Source: Geothermobacter hydrogeniphilus
GTDB lineage: Bacteria; Desulfobacterota; Desulfuromonadia; Desulfuromonadales; Geothermobacteraceae
NCBI RefSeq assembly: GCF_002898515.1
Contig: NZ_PPFX01000006.1
Span: 1-64,000 of the forward strand
Direction: 5' to 3'
Length of the DNA stretch: 64,000 bases
Shown here: positions 20,478 to 28,157 of the stretch, one piece after another
Numbering within the stretch: position 1 is the stretch's first letter
Layout of the letters: every line of letters begins with the position of its first letter
Program-made: the position numbers and the translations under genes
The notes under the pieces: generated by a model
Database searches by the model: none
What the model was told of the DNA's origin: nothing
The model's input: only the letters and a program-made list of their open reading frames with translations

Positions 20478-20604
20478 CAGTCGAGAAGCACCCATCTGCT
20501 GCGTTACGCTCAGCCTTCAATCCTCGATGCAGCTGCCGCTACGTCTGCGGTTTCAGTCTTCATGCGCCTTGCATCCGGGTACGCCTCGACCGCCTTCAAG
20601 GGGG
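20478..20604. repeat. Dispersed dyad repeat
   Basis: One full unit of the CTGCTGCGTTAC / GCAGCTGCCGCTAC / CGCCTTGCATC family. It flanks the structured element on the right, as a related unit does on the left, so the order here is dyad, structured element, dyad. The same order recurs at 22.35-22.92 kb. Confidence 0.7.
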
Positions 20605-20614
20605 TGGTGCGATT

Positions 20615-21271
20615 CTATCTCTTACACAACAAAAACGTCTCCGCCACGAACGAATCCAGCCCCCGTTGACGCAACCCGGGATGCGCGTCGATCATTTCCT
20701 TACTGCTCAGCATCTCGATATCGAAGGCCGTACCGTAGAGCTGTTCGATCTCCCCGGCGGGCACCGAGAAGGGCGGGCCGTCTATCAGCTGCTGGTCATA
20801 GCTGTTGCTGATCAGCAGTATCCGTCCTCCGCTCGGCATCCATTCTGTCAGCCGGACGGCATAATCATGACGCACCCGCGGCGGCAGGGCCATCAGCGCG
20901 GCGCGATCGTAGACCAGCCGGGCGTCGCGCAGATGTTGCTGCCGCAGGGCGAAAAAGTCCCCGCAATAGATGTGGATGGCTCCCGCCCGCCAGAGTTGCA
21001 GTTCCCCGACATCTTCCCTTTCCGGCTGCAGCCCGTGCTCATCGAAAAAGGCTTTGATCGCCAGTGAGCTCAGTTCGACGCCGATCACCAGCAGTTTTCG
21101 CTCCGCCAGCCATATCAGGTCGCGGCTTTTGCCGCACAGCGGGACGAAAATCGTTTCCCCGGCGGATGCCTGCAGCCGGTCAAAGTTGGCCAGCAGCTGC
21201 GGATGATCGTAGTCGAGATGAAAGCCGATCTCTCCCCGTTGCCAGCTCTGGTGCCAGAAATCATGATTCAT
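20615..21271 (-). CDS. tpm: Thiopurine S-methyltransferase homologue
   Basis: 218 residues, the usual length of bacterial TPMT. The SAM-binding region is visible as ETIFVPLCGKSRDLIWLAE (about residues 39-57), with VIGVELS next and YDRAALMALPP further on, all typical of the family. These cytoplasmic enzymes methylate thiopurines in vitro; some bacterial members methylate selenium or tellurium compounds, so metalloid methylation is a possible role. The ATG follows GGAG at 8 nt. It is a single gene, convergent with trmJ. Confidence 0.85.
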   Translation of the reverse strand: MNHDFWHQSWQRGEIGFHLDYDHPQLLANFDRLQASAGETIFVPLCGKSRDLIWLAERKLLVIGVELSSLAIKAFFDEHGLQPEREDVGELQLWRAGAIHIYCGDFFALRQQHLRDARLVYDRAALMALPPRVRHDYAVRLTEWMPSGGRILLISNSYDQQLIDGPPFSVPAGEIEQLYGTAFDIEMLSSKEMIDAHPGLRQRGLDSFVAETFLLCKR

Positions 21272-21443
21272 TGCTACGGCTCCTATTGCGGCAGATGCCC
21301 TCAGTCACTGTCGTAAAGTGTCGGGCCTGATGTCGGACAATTGACTCGCGGCGTCTGTGTTTACGTGATATCAATATGTTAGCGGTTTGGTTCGCCCTTT
21401 GCAATGTGGAGTTTGCTCACCATTCCCTTTCAGGAGGCATATC

Positions 21444-22208
21444 ATGCAACTTCGTTCGATTTTACTGGTGCTCTGTGGATTGCTGCTGGCGGTCGGAACC
21501 GCTTCGGCCGATGAAATTCTTTCGGTCAAGGCCGGTTATATTTCCCTTTCTCCGGATGGAGATTTTGCCGTCGACGGTGGCGGCCTGGCCGGTACCCGCA
21601 TCAATCTGAAGAACGACCTCAACTATGACGACAGCGAGGATTTCATCGGTGAGGCGGCGCTGAATCTCGGCCCCTTCCGGCTGTCGGCGGGCTATCTGCC
21701 GATCGAGTTTTCCGGTAACGGCAATCTCAATCGGCAGATCATTTTCAACGGCCAGACTTTCAATGTGAACACCAATGTGTCGAGCGATGTCAAGATCGAC
21801 ATGTATGATTTCGGCCTCGTCTGGCACATCATCAACATCGATGACCTGCCGGTGCGACTGCAGTTCGGACCTGAACTGTCGGTCAAGTATATCGATGGCG
21901 AGGTCTCGATGCGGGACAGCAGCGGCGCTCTTAACGAGCAGGATTCGATCTCGGCACCGGTGCCGACCATCGGCGCCCGTGCCCGCGTCGGTCTGGCCGA
22001 CTGGCTGGCCCTGGTCGGGCGGGTCGGTTACCTTAAATACGATGGCAACACCCTGCTCGACGCCGATGGCCAGATCGAGTTTTCGCCGCTGCCGCTGGTC
22101 GGGGTCTATGCCGGTTACCGCTACATCGACATGGAGGTGGATGAGTCGGGGGTGTTTATTGATGCGACGTTGGACGGACCCTACGGAGGACTCTTCGTTC
22201 GGTTCTAG
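21444..22208 (+). CDS. Small outer-membrane beta-barrel protein
   Basis: 254 residues. The ATG at 21444 is set by CAGGAGG at 21431-21437; the longer frame from 21387 is ignored. There is a signal peptide (MQLRSILLVLCGLLLAVGTASA), then amphipathic strands with alternating polar and non-polar residues, ending GGLFVRF with a terminal Phe, the outer-membrane assembly signal. Size and strand pattern suit an 8-10 stranded barrel of the OmpW/OmpA-like kind. No binding partner or substrate can be read from it. Confidence 0.75.
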   Translation: MQLRSILLVLCGLLLAVGTASADEILSVKAGYISLSPDGDFAVDGGGLAGTRINLKNDLNYDDSEDFIGEAALNLGPFRLSAGYLPIEFSGNGNLNRQIIFNGQTFNVNTNVSSDVKIDMYDFGLVWHIINIDDLPVRLQFGPELSVKYIDGEVSMRDSSGALNEQDSISAPVPTIGARARVGLADWLALVGRVGYLKYDGNTLLDADGQIEFSPLPLVGVYAGYRYIDMEVDESGVFIDATLDGPYGGLFVRF

Positions 22209-22211
22209 GTA

Positions 22212-22540
22212 GGGCGGCCGATACGCACGCATCTGCTGCGTTGCTCGCGCCTTCAGTCGCTGCGGAGTAGCTGCCGCTACGCCTCACTCTTTCAGCCGTG
22301 AGACGCCTTGCAGCTACGCACGTCTCGACCACCTCGGAACGGTGGTGTTGGGGGCGGCCGATATCCGCACATCTGCTGCGTTGCTCCCGCGTTTCGTCAT
22401 TCCGACGTAGCTGCCGCTACGCCTCATTCCTCGGCGCGTGAGACGCCTTGCATATGCACGAATCTCGACCGCCTTCAGCTGCAGCGTTAGGGGCGGCCGA
22501 CATCCGCACACATCTCGACCGCCTCGGACCGGTTTCTGGA
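22212..22540. repeat. Cluster of dispersed dyad repeats (two full, one deleted)
   Basis: Full units occupy about 22212-22335 and 22352-22480. Each begins GGCGGCCGATA and ends near TCTCGACCACC or TCTCGACCGCC, with core GTAGCTGCCGCTAC. A third unit at about 22493-22540 keeps only the two ends, as if the middle had been deleted. The region 22209-22996 between the outer-membrane gene and moeA holds no credible gene. Confidence 0.75.
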
Positions 22541-22578
22541 TCGAGGCGGTTCTTTTTTCTGATTTTTTTGACTTGTCC

Positions 22579-22793
22579 TCCCCGTGTTGTCGCCGCCGGA
22601 GAGAGGTGGGCGTTTCGGGAAAGAGCCGGACGAATGTTTGAGGCGCAGCCGAGTTTTCGTCCCGGCCTCGAAACGTCTGCCGAACGGAGGGCACCCGCGT
22701 CAGCGGGCAAGACATTCGGGGCGCTTTTTCTGCCTACTCTTTTGTGCGCACAAAAGAGTAGGGCGGCGGGCGGGGCCGCGACCCCGCGGTGTA
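22579..22793. other. Dispersed structured element, copy 2
   Basis: Second copy of the element at 20257-20462. The hairpin here is CTACTCTTTTGTGC / GCACAAAAGAGTAG (22734-22761), a 14-bp perfect stem. Its bases differ from copy 1 while pairing is kept, which argues for selection on structure. Confidence 0.6.
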
Positions 22794-22799
22794 CTGCGA

Positions 22800-22923
22800 G
22801 GGCGGCCGATATCCGCACATCTGCTGCGTTGCTCGCGTCTTCAGTCGCTGCGGAGTAGCTGCCGCTACACCTCACTCCTTTAGTTGCGAGACGCCATGCA
22901 TCTGCACGAATCTCGACCGCCTT
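22800..22923. repeat. Dispersed dyad repeat
   Basis: Full unit with core GTAGCTGCCGCTAC, starting GGCGGCCGATATCCGCA and ending ATCTCGACCGCC. It lies just downstream of the structured element and about 75 bp from the moeA stop codon. Confidence 0.7.
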
Positions 22924-22996
22924 GAAGCAGTGGTGCTGGGGTTTTTTCTCTATCTTTCATCTCCCGCGTCTCAGCGCCTCTGCGCGAGGCCGCTTC

Positions 22997-24208
22997 TCAG
23001 CAGGTTCGTCCCGGCGGCAGCCTCAGCAGCAGCACCTCCACCTCGCTGCCGGCTTCCAGGTCGGGGCTTTCAACCGGGATCGGCAGCAGGGCGCAGGCCT
23101 CCTGCAGGGAGCGGTTCTGGCCCGAGCCCTGGCGCTGGGAGGGAATGGCGCGGTAGCGGCCGTTCTCCTCTTCGAGCCGGCACCAGAGGAAGTTCCGTCG
23201 CTTGTTGCCGCCTTTGACCTTTTCCGCCAGGGTGCAGCGCAGTTTCGGCGGCAGGGGGTCATTCTGCCCCGCCAGGCGCCGCAGGGCGGGCCGGACAAAG
23301 ATTTCGAAGGTGGCGCCGGTGGCCGCCGGGTTGCCCGGCAGACCGAAAACCGGTTTGCCCTGCAGGGTGCCGAAGAGGATCGGTTTGCCCGGCTTGATGC
23401 GGGCTCGCCAGAAGCGGCGCTCGAAGCCGAGTCGGTTGAGGGTTTCCTGCATGTGATCTTTCTCTCCGACCGAGACTCCGCCTGTCGAGAGCAGCAGATC
23501 GGCCTGCAGCCCGGCGCGGATCGCCACTTCCAGGGCGTCGGGGGTGTCCCGGCCGATGCCGAGCGGCAGCGGTTCGCAGCCGATATCCCGCAGCAGGGCG
23601 CAGAGCATGGGCAGATTCGAGTTGACGATCTGGCCCGGGCCCGGCGTCTCGCCCAACTCCACCAGTTCGTCGCCGGTGGAGAGGATCGCCACCCGTGCCC
23701 GGGGATGAACGCTGACCCGGGTGATGCCGGCCGAGGCGAGCAGGGCGATCTCACCGGGGCGCAGTTCGGTGCCCGGCGACAGCAGTTCTTCCCCGTTGCG
23801 GAATTCCTCTCCCCGGTAGCGGACGTGTTGTCCGCGGATCGGTGCTTTCAGCAGAGAGATGGATCCCTGCCGTTCCTCCACCTCTTCCAGGGGTATCACC
23901 GTATCGGTTCCCGGCGGTAGCGGCGCGCCGGTGGTGATCTGCGCCGCTTCCCCGGCGGCGACCGGCTGGTCGAGGGGGTGCCCGGCGAAGGCGCTGCCGA
24001 TCAGGGTCAGCGTGCCGCCTTCGTCCTGTCCGGCGTAGGCGAAGGCAAAACCGTCCATCGCTGAGTTGTCCGCCGGAGGCAGGTCCCAGCAGGCCTTGAC
24101 CGGTTCAGCCAGGACATGACCGACCGCCGCTTCAAGAGGGACGTCGATCGGCGGCAGAGGCGTGACGGTGTCGAGAACAATTTTGATGGCTTCATCGTAG
24201 CTGATCAT
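22997..24208 (-). CDS. moeA: Molybdopterin molybdotransferase MoeA
   Basis: 403 residues, full length for MoeA. It inserts molybdate into adenylylated molybdopterin, the last step of basic Mo-cofactor synthesis, in the cytoplasm. Visible family marks are DNSAMDGFA near residue 48, TGAPLPPGTDTVIP near 92, STGDELVELG near 170, STGGVSVGEKDHM near 240 and FGLPGNPAAT near 290. The C-terminal domain IV is present. ATG at 24208. It is the last gene of the molybdenum cluster, cut off from the MOSC gene by a 173-bp inverted-repeat element, so it may be read separately. Confidence 0.92.
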   Translation of the reverse strand: MISYDEAIKIVLDTVTPLPPIDVPLEAAVGHVLAEPVKACWDLPPADNSAMDGFAFAYAGQDEGGTLTLIGSAFAGHPLDQPVAAGEAAQITTGAPLPPGTDTVIPLEEVEERQGSISLLKAPIRGQHVRYRGEEFRNGEELLSPGTELRPGEIALLASAGITRVSVHPRARVAILSTGDELVELGETPGPGQIVNSNLPMLCALLRDIGCEPLPLGIGRDTPDALEVAIRAGLQADLLLSTGGVSVGEKDHMQETLNRLGFERRFWRARIKPGKPILFGTLQGKPVFGLPGNPAATGATFEIFVRPALRRLAGQNDPLPPKLRCTLAEKVKGGNKRRNFLWCRLEEENGRYRAIPSQRQGSGQNRSLQEACALLPIPVESPDLEAGSEVEVLLLRLPPGRTC

Positions 24209-24232
24209 GGGAAAGTCCTGAAATCAAATTGG

Positions 24233-24405
24233 GCCGCCAAGACGCCAGGGACGCCAAGAAGGTCAAAAACTCATTTAACGGAGAGGCGGAGAGGAGCAGA
24301 GACGGAGAAAAAATCTTTTGGGTTTAAAACCAAAAACTGCTTTTGGTTTTCTCTGCGACTCTCCGTGAAAAAAGGTTTTCTTGGCGCTCCTGGCGTCTTG
24401 GCGGC
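24233..24405. repeat. Dispersed inverted-repeat element, family A copy 1
   Basis: The ends are a perfect 17-bp inverted repeat, GCCGCCAAGACGCCAGG (24233-24249) and its complement (24389-24405). Inside are further nested pairs: TTTAACGGAGAG with CTCTCCGT, and GGTTTAAAACCAAAA. The whole unit can fold as one long hairpin. Related copies: 27954-28143, 29751-30089, 44629-44818 and a variant at 46187-46332. Confidence 0.8.
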
Positions 24406-24410
24406 AGATT

Positions 24411-24845
24411 TTAACGTTCGATTCGGGTAATCTCATCTCCCGGTTTCACCACCCCACCTTCGATCACCTTGGCGAAGATGCCTTCCTTCGGCATCACGCA
24501 GTCACCGGCCTGGTAGTAGATGGCGCAGCGGTTGTGGCACTCCTTGCCGATCTGGGTCACTTCGAGCAGGGTCGCGCCGATCTGCAGGCGAGTGCCGACC
24601 GGCAGACTGACCAGGTCGATGCCTTCGGTGGTGAGGTTCTCGGCGAAATCTCCCTTGTCGACATCGAGCCCCAGGGCCTGCATCTTGGCGATGCTCTCCT
24701 GGGCCAGCAGGCTCACCTGACGGTGCCAGTCCCCGGCATGGGCGTCGCCGACAATGCCGTGGTCGGGACGCAGCTCGACCTGGTCGACAGGGGTCTTGCG
24801 TTCTCCCTTGTTGCTGCTGATGCAGGTTGCAACCAGTGTGGCCAT
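24411..24845 (-). CDS. MOSC-domain protein
   Basis: 144 residues forming one MOSC domain (the C-terminal domain of Mo-cofactor sulfurases). The near-invariant cysteine is in IGKECHNRC, and HAGDWHRQVSLL and GDFAENLTTEG are family motifs. Stand-alone MOSC proteins are thought to handle sulfur or bind molybdopterin during cofactor maturation. It starts 6 bp after the modC stop codon, in the same operon, which fits a role in Mo-cofactor metabolism. Confidence 0.85.
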   Translation of the reverse strand: MATLVATCISSNKGERKTPVDQVELRPDHGIVGDAHAGDWHRQVSLLAQESIAKMQALGLDVDKGDFAENLTTEGIDLVSLPVGTRLQIGATLLEVTQIGKECHNRCAIYYQAGDCVMPKEGIFAKVIEGGVVKPGDEITRIER

Positions 24846-24851
24846 TGTCTT

Positions 24852-25979
24852 TCATCCTTCCATGTATGAGTGTTGTCCCCGTGGTTCTCCGTCGTCGGGC
24901 GGCAGGACCCAGAGGCTGCGCGCCCTGAGGCTGATTCTGACTTTGTCGCCGGTGCCCAGTCCCAGGTCGCGAAAAGCACAGTTGGGGAGATTGAGTTCGA
25001 TGGTTGCCGGAGACTCTCTGATTTTAACAACCAGGGTATGATAGCCGCCAAATCCGAAGATGTCGACAATCACCGCCGCGAACAGGTTGTCCCGCAGGTC
25101 ATCCCCGACCGGGCGGTCGGGGCGGATCAGGGTGACCTCTTCGTTGCGGATGCCGACCGCCACCCGGGTGCCGACCGGCAGATCCCGTCCCGATGCGCAG
25201 ACCAGGTCCAGCTCTCCCCGCAATCGCATCCGGCCATCTGGAAGCCGTTCGGCGACGGTCAGGGAAAAGATGTTCTGATGGCGCAGGAAGCGAGCGACAC
25301 TCAGATTGGCGGGTCCGTAGTAGATTTCGTCGCTGCTGCCGAGCTGCTGCAGTCTGCCGTCGATCAGCACGGCGATCTGCCCCCCGAGCATGAAGGCTTC
25401 CTCCTGGTCGTGGGTGACATGCAGGATGGTGACCCCGAGTTCACGATTGATCTGCCGCAGTTTGATCTGCAGCTGGCGGGTGATGCCGGCGTCGAGGGCC
25501 GAATGGGGTTCGTCGAGAAACAGCAGCTGCGGATTCGGCAGCAGCGCCCGGGCCAGGGCTACGCGCTGTTTTTCGCCGCCGGACAGGGTGGAGATGTCCC
25601 GGCGCGTGAGGGGGCCTTCAAGGTCGAGCATGGCGACCAGTTCCGCCAGCCGGTCCCGGCTGGCGGCCGGATCGAGGCGGCGCACCCGGCTGCCGAAGAG
25701 GATGTTGTCTTGCACCGAAAGGTGGGGAAAGAGGGCCAGGTCCTGAGGCAGGTAGGCGATATTACGCCGCTCCGGCGGTTGCGCCGCCATTTCTTCGCCA
25801 TTAAGAAGCACCCTCCCGGCAGCGGGTTTCAACAATCCCATCAGGGCTTCGAGAAGGATGGTCTTGCCGGCGCCGGACGGGCCCAGCAGGGTGAGGTAAC
25901 TGCCGGCCGGGATGCTGAGATCAACCGGTCCCAGGCGGAAATCACCGCACGCGATTCGCAGTTGTTCGGCGCGGATCAT
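24852..25979 (-). CDS. modC: Molybdate/tungstate ABC transporter ATPase
   Basis: 375 residues. ATPase parts in order: Walker A GPSGAGKT (about residues 33-40), Q-loop YLPQDLALFP, signature LSGGEKQRVALARAL, Walker B LLFLDEP, and the switch His in HVTHDQEEA. The C-terminal 130 residues form a TOBE/MOP-like module that binds oxyanions and allows feedback in ModC/WtpC proteins. The start codon overlaps the modB stop (ATGA). With ModA and ModB it imports molybdate, or possibly tungstate; sequence alone does not settle which. Confidence 0.9.
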   Translation of the reverse strand: MIRAEQLRIACGDFRLGPVDLSIPAGSYLTLLGPSGAGKTILLEALMGLLKPAAGRVLLNGEEMAAQPPERRNIAYLPQDLALFPHLSVQDNILFGSRVRRLDPAASRDRLAELVAMLDLEGPLTRRDISTLSGGEKQRVALARALLPNPQLLFLDEPHSALDAGITRQLQIKLRQINRELGVTILHVTHDQEEAFMLGGQIAVLIDGRLQQLGSSDEIYYGPANLSVARFLRHQNIFSLTVAERLPDGRMRLRGELDLVCASGRDLPVGTRVAVGIRNEEVTLIRPDRPVGDDLRDNLFAAVIVDIFGFGGYHTLVVKIRESPATIELNLPNCAFRDLGLGTGDKVRISLRARSLWVLPPDDGEPRGQHSYMEG

Positions 25980-26764
25980 GGCCGTCGCCCTCCGACCAGC
26001 CGAACCAGGAAGAGGACGGCGAAGCTGATCAGGATCAGGATCAGGATCAGGACCACCGCGCGCGACAGATCGGCTGCCGACATGGCCAGGTAGATGCTGC
26101 TCGGCAGGGTGGCGGTCTGCCCCCTGGCGGTGCCGGCGACCATCACCGTGGCGCCGAATTCGCCTATGGCCCGGGCCCAGCAGAGAATGAAGCTGGCGAT
26201 GATGCCGCGTCGTGCCAACGGCAGGGTGACGCGCAGGAAGCTGCCGCCGGCGCTGCAGCCGAGCAGCCGCGCGACCTGTTCATAACGGGGTGAAATCTCT
26301 TCAAAGCTTGCCTTGAGCATCCGCACCGCCATGGCCACCACGACGGTGAACTGGGCCGCGATCACCCCGGCGACGGTGAATGGCAGGGTCAGCCCCAGGC
26401 TGTGCAGGAAACGACCGGGCGGGGTGTTCAGCGCCATCAGGATCAGGGTGCCGAGAGCGACCGGAGTCAGCACCACCGGCAGGTCAAGCAGGGTGTCGAG
26501 CAGGCGCTTGCCCGGAAAGTTCAGCCGGGCCAGGGCGTAGCCGGCCGGAACGGCAAACGCCAGGGCCGCCAGGGTGGCGATGGTGGCGCTGACCAGGCTG
26601 AGGCGGATGGCATCCAGCAGGGTTGACGAACTTAGTTCGGCGCGCAGGGTCGACCCGTTCAGGTAGGGCGCCTGTCCTCCCAGCAGCAGCAGGAAATAAC
26701 CGGCCAGCAGGCCCAGCGGCAGAACCAGGGCCAGCCGGAAGGCTCTGTTGTGATGGGGGGTCAT
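25976..26764 (-). CDS. modB: Molybdate/tungstate ABC transporter permease
   Basis: 262 residues with five to six hydrophobic helices. The cytoplasmic EAA-type loop, which contacts ModC, is visible around FEEISPRYEQVARLLGCS. Its start codon overlaps the modA stop by one base (TAATG) and its stop overlaps the modC start, so the three genes are translationally coupled. It forms the inner-membrane channel of the transporter. Confidence 0.9.
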   Translation of the reverse strand: MTPHHNRAFRLALVLPLGLLAGYFLLLLGGQAPYLNGSTLRAELSSSTLLDAIRLSLVSATIATLAALAFAVPAGYALARLNFPGKRLLDTLLDLPVVLTPVALGTLILMALNTPPGRFLHSLGLTLPFTVAGVIAAQFTVVVAMAVRMLKASFEEISPRYEQVARLLGCSAGGSFLRVTLPLARRGIIASFILCWARAIGEFGATVMVAGTARGQTATLPSSIYLAMSAADLSRAVVLILILILISFAVLFLVRLVGGRRP

Positions 26765-27600
26765 TATTGCCAGTCTCCGGGCAACGGGTACTCGCCGCCC
26801 AGTGTTGCCTGTGGCGCCAGGCGGCGGATGTCGGTTTCATCGGTGATATATCCCCAGCGCGCAAAGACCGCGGCGCCTTCAGGGCCGGTCAGGAACCGCA
26901 GGAAATCCCCGGCGGCCCGTTTGCGGGAACTGGTACGGATCACCGCCGCCGGGATGTAGGCGATGCGCGGGATCTGCTCCGGTCGCAGCAGGATGACCTC
27001 GCTTGCTGCCGGGTTCCAGCTGCCGAATTCCCGCCAGCCGAGGACGGCATCAACCTGTCCCAAGGGGATCATGGCGGCGGCCTTGGCGCAGCTTTCCACC
27101 ATGCCGACCAGGTTGGGGCGGACTTTTTCAAGCTGGTGATTGAAGGCCAGCAGCTCAACCCCGTAGAGTCCGACGCAGACCCCTTCCGGATCGGCCATGC
27201 CGACCCGCAGGCCGGGCCGCGCCAGGTCGTTCAGGCCGCTGATCTTCGCCGGGTTTCCCTTGGGGACGATGATCGCCGGCAGCAGGTAGGCGAGAATTTT
27301 CGCGCCCGGGTCGAGCAGCTGAAAGCGCTGTGCCTTGCTGAGGAAATCGGGTGAACCGGGGATGTAGAGGTCACCCGCCCCGGTCAGGCGGATCTGGTTG
27401 AGCATGGTTCCCGAACCGCCGAAATGGAGAATGACCCGGTTGCCGGTCTGCTGCCGGTAGGCCGCGGCCAGTTCTTCCAGCGGGGGTTGGGAGGCGGAGC
27501 CGGCAAACACGGTGATTTCGTCCGCCGGGGCAATCACCGGGATCAACAGCAGGGCAAGGCACCCCAGGATCCCGAGGGCCCGGGAGCAGCTAAAGATCAT
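26764..27600 (-). CDS. modA: Molybdate/tungstate ABC transporter substrate-binding protein
   Basis: 278 residues from the ATG at 27600, which has a strong GAGGAGG site. Longer upstream starts would place 27 basic residues before the signal peptide and are rejected. The signal peptide is CSRALGILGCLALLLIPVIAPA. The mature protein opens with ITVFAGSASQPPLEELAAAY, the first strand and oxyanion-site loop of ModA-type periplasmic proteins, and has GSGTMLNQI and GDLYIPGS further on. It delivers molybdate or tungstate to ModBC. The start overlaps the 3' end of the modE-like gene by 11 bp. Confidence 0.88.
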   Translation of the reverse strand: MIFSCSRALGILGCLALLLIPVIAPADEITVFAGSASQPPLEELAAAYRQQTGNRVILHFGGSGTMLNQIRLTGAGDLYIPGSPDFLSKAQRFQLLDPGAKILAYLLPAIIVPKGNPAKISGLNDLARPGLRVGMADPEGVCVGLYGVELLAFNHQLEKVRPNLVGMVESCAKAAAMIPLGQVDAVLGWREFGSWNPAASEVILLRPEQIPRIAYIPAAVIRTSSRKRAAGDFLRFLTGPEGAAVFARWGYITDETDIRRLAPQATLGGEYPLPGDWQ

Positions 27601-27937
27601 CCTGTGCCTCCTCGCGGAATTTCTCGTCGACCATCGCCTCCAGTCCCTGTTTGAGCCGGGCATAGCGCGCCAGCAGGGCAACCGTCTGCTCGGTGAGGGA
27701 CGTTGATCCCCCCCCCTTGCCGCCCTTGACCCGCCTCACCAGGGGAAAGGGGGCATGCTCCTCCATCTGTCGCAACTGTGACCAGACCTTGCGATAGGGG
27801 ATGCCGAGTTCGGCGGCGGCCGCGTTGAGCGATCCGGTTCGCTGGATGGCCTGCAGCAGCCGCTCCCGGCCGTCGCCCAGCAGGGGCTCGCCATCGACTT
27901 CCAGCCAGACTTTGCTGCGCACGCGGATGGTTTTCAT
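27590..27937 (-). CDS. ModE-like regulator, DNA-binding domain only
   Basis: 115 residues from the ATG at 27937. It matches the winged helix-turn-helix part of ModE: LLQAIQRTGSLNAAAAELGIPYRKVWSQL is the helix-turn-helix, followed by PLVRRVKGGKGGGSTSLTE, the wing typical of ModE/LysR-type N-domains. The C-terminal Mop domains that bind molybdate in E. coli ModE are absent, so sensing must differ. It is first of the transport genes and probably controls them. The longer open frame upstream runs into a family A repeat and is not coding. Confidence 0.85.
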   Translation of the reverse strand: MKTIRVRSKVWLEVDGEPLLGDGRERLLQAIQRTGSLNAAAAELGIPYRKVWSQLRQMEEHAPFPLVRRVKGGKGGGSTSLTEQTVALLARYARLKQGLEAMVDEKFREEAQDDL

Positions 27938-27953
27938 TGAAATCAAGCCTTTC

Positions 27954-28143
27954 GCCACCAAGACGCCAGGAGCGCTAAGAAGGCCAAGATCACATTTAAC
28001 GGAGAGGTGGAGAGGAGCAGAGACAGAAAGAAAATCTTTTGGGTTTAAAACCAATAACCGTTTTTGATTTTCCCTGCGTCCTCTCCCTCTCTGCGACTCT
28101 CCGTTAAAAAAGGTTTTCTTGGCGTCCCTGGCGTCTTGGCGGC
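27954..28143. repeat. Dispersed inverted-repeat element, family A copy 2
   Basis: The left end (27954-27970) and right end (28127-28143) pair over 17 bp with one mismatch. The inside resembles copy 1, with TTTAACGGAGAG and CTCTCCGTTAAAAAA. It fills the gap between the mobA-mobB fusion and the modE-like gene, so it sits within a same-strand cluster and its hairpin may dampen read-through. Confidence 0.8.
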
Positions 28144-28157
28144 CCCAAATCTGAGAT

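Noticed and set aside
20128-22883. Small open frames in the two repeat-filled gaps, similar to each other
   Set aside because: Similarity follows the DNA repeat, frames overlap on both strands and none has a ribosome site or known domain.
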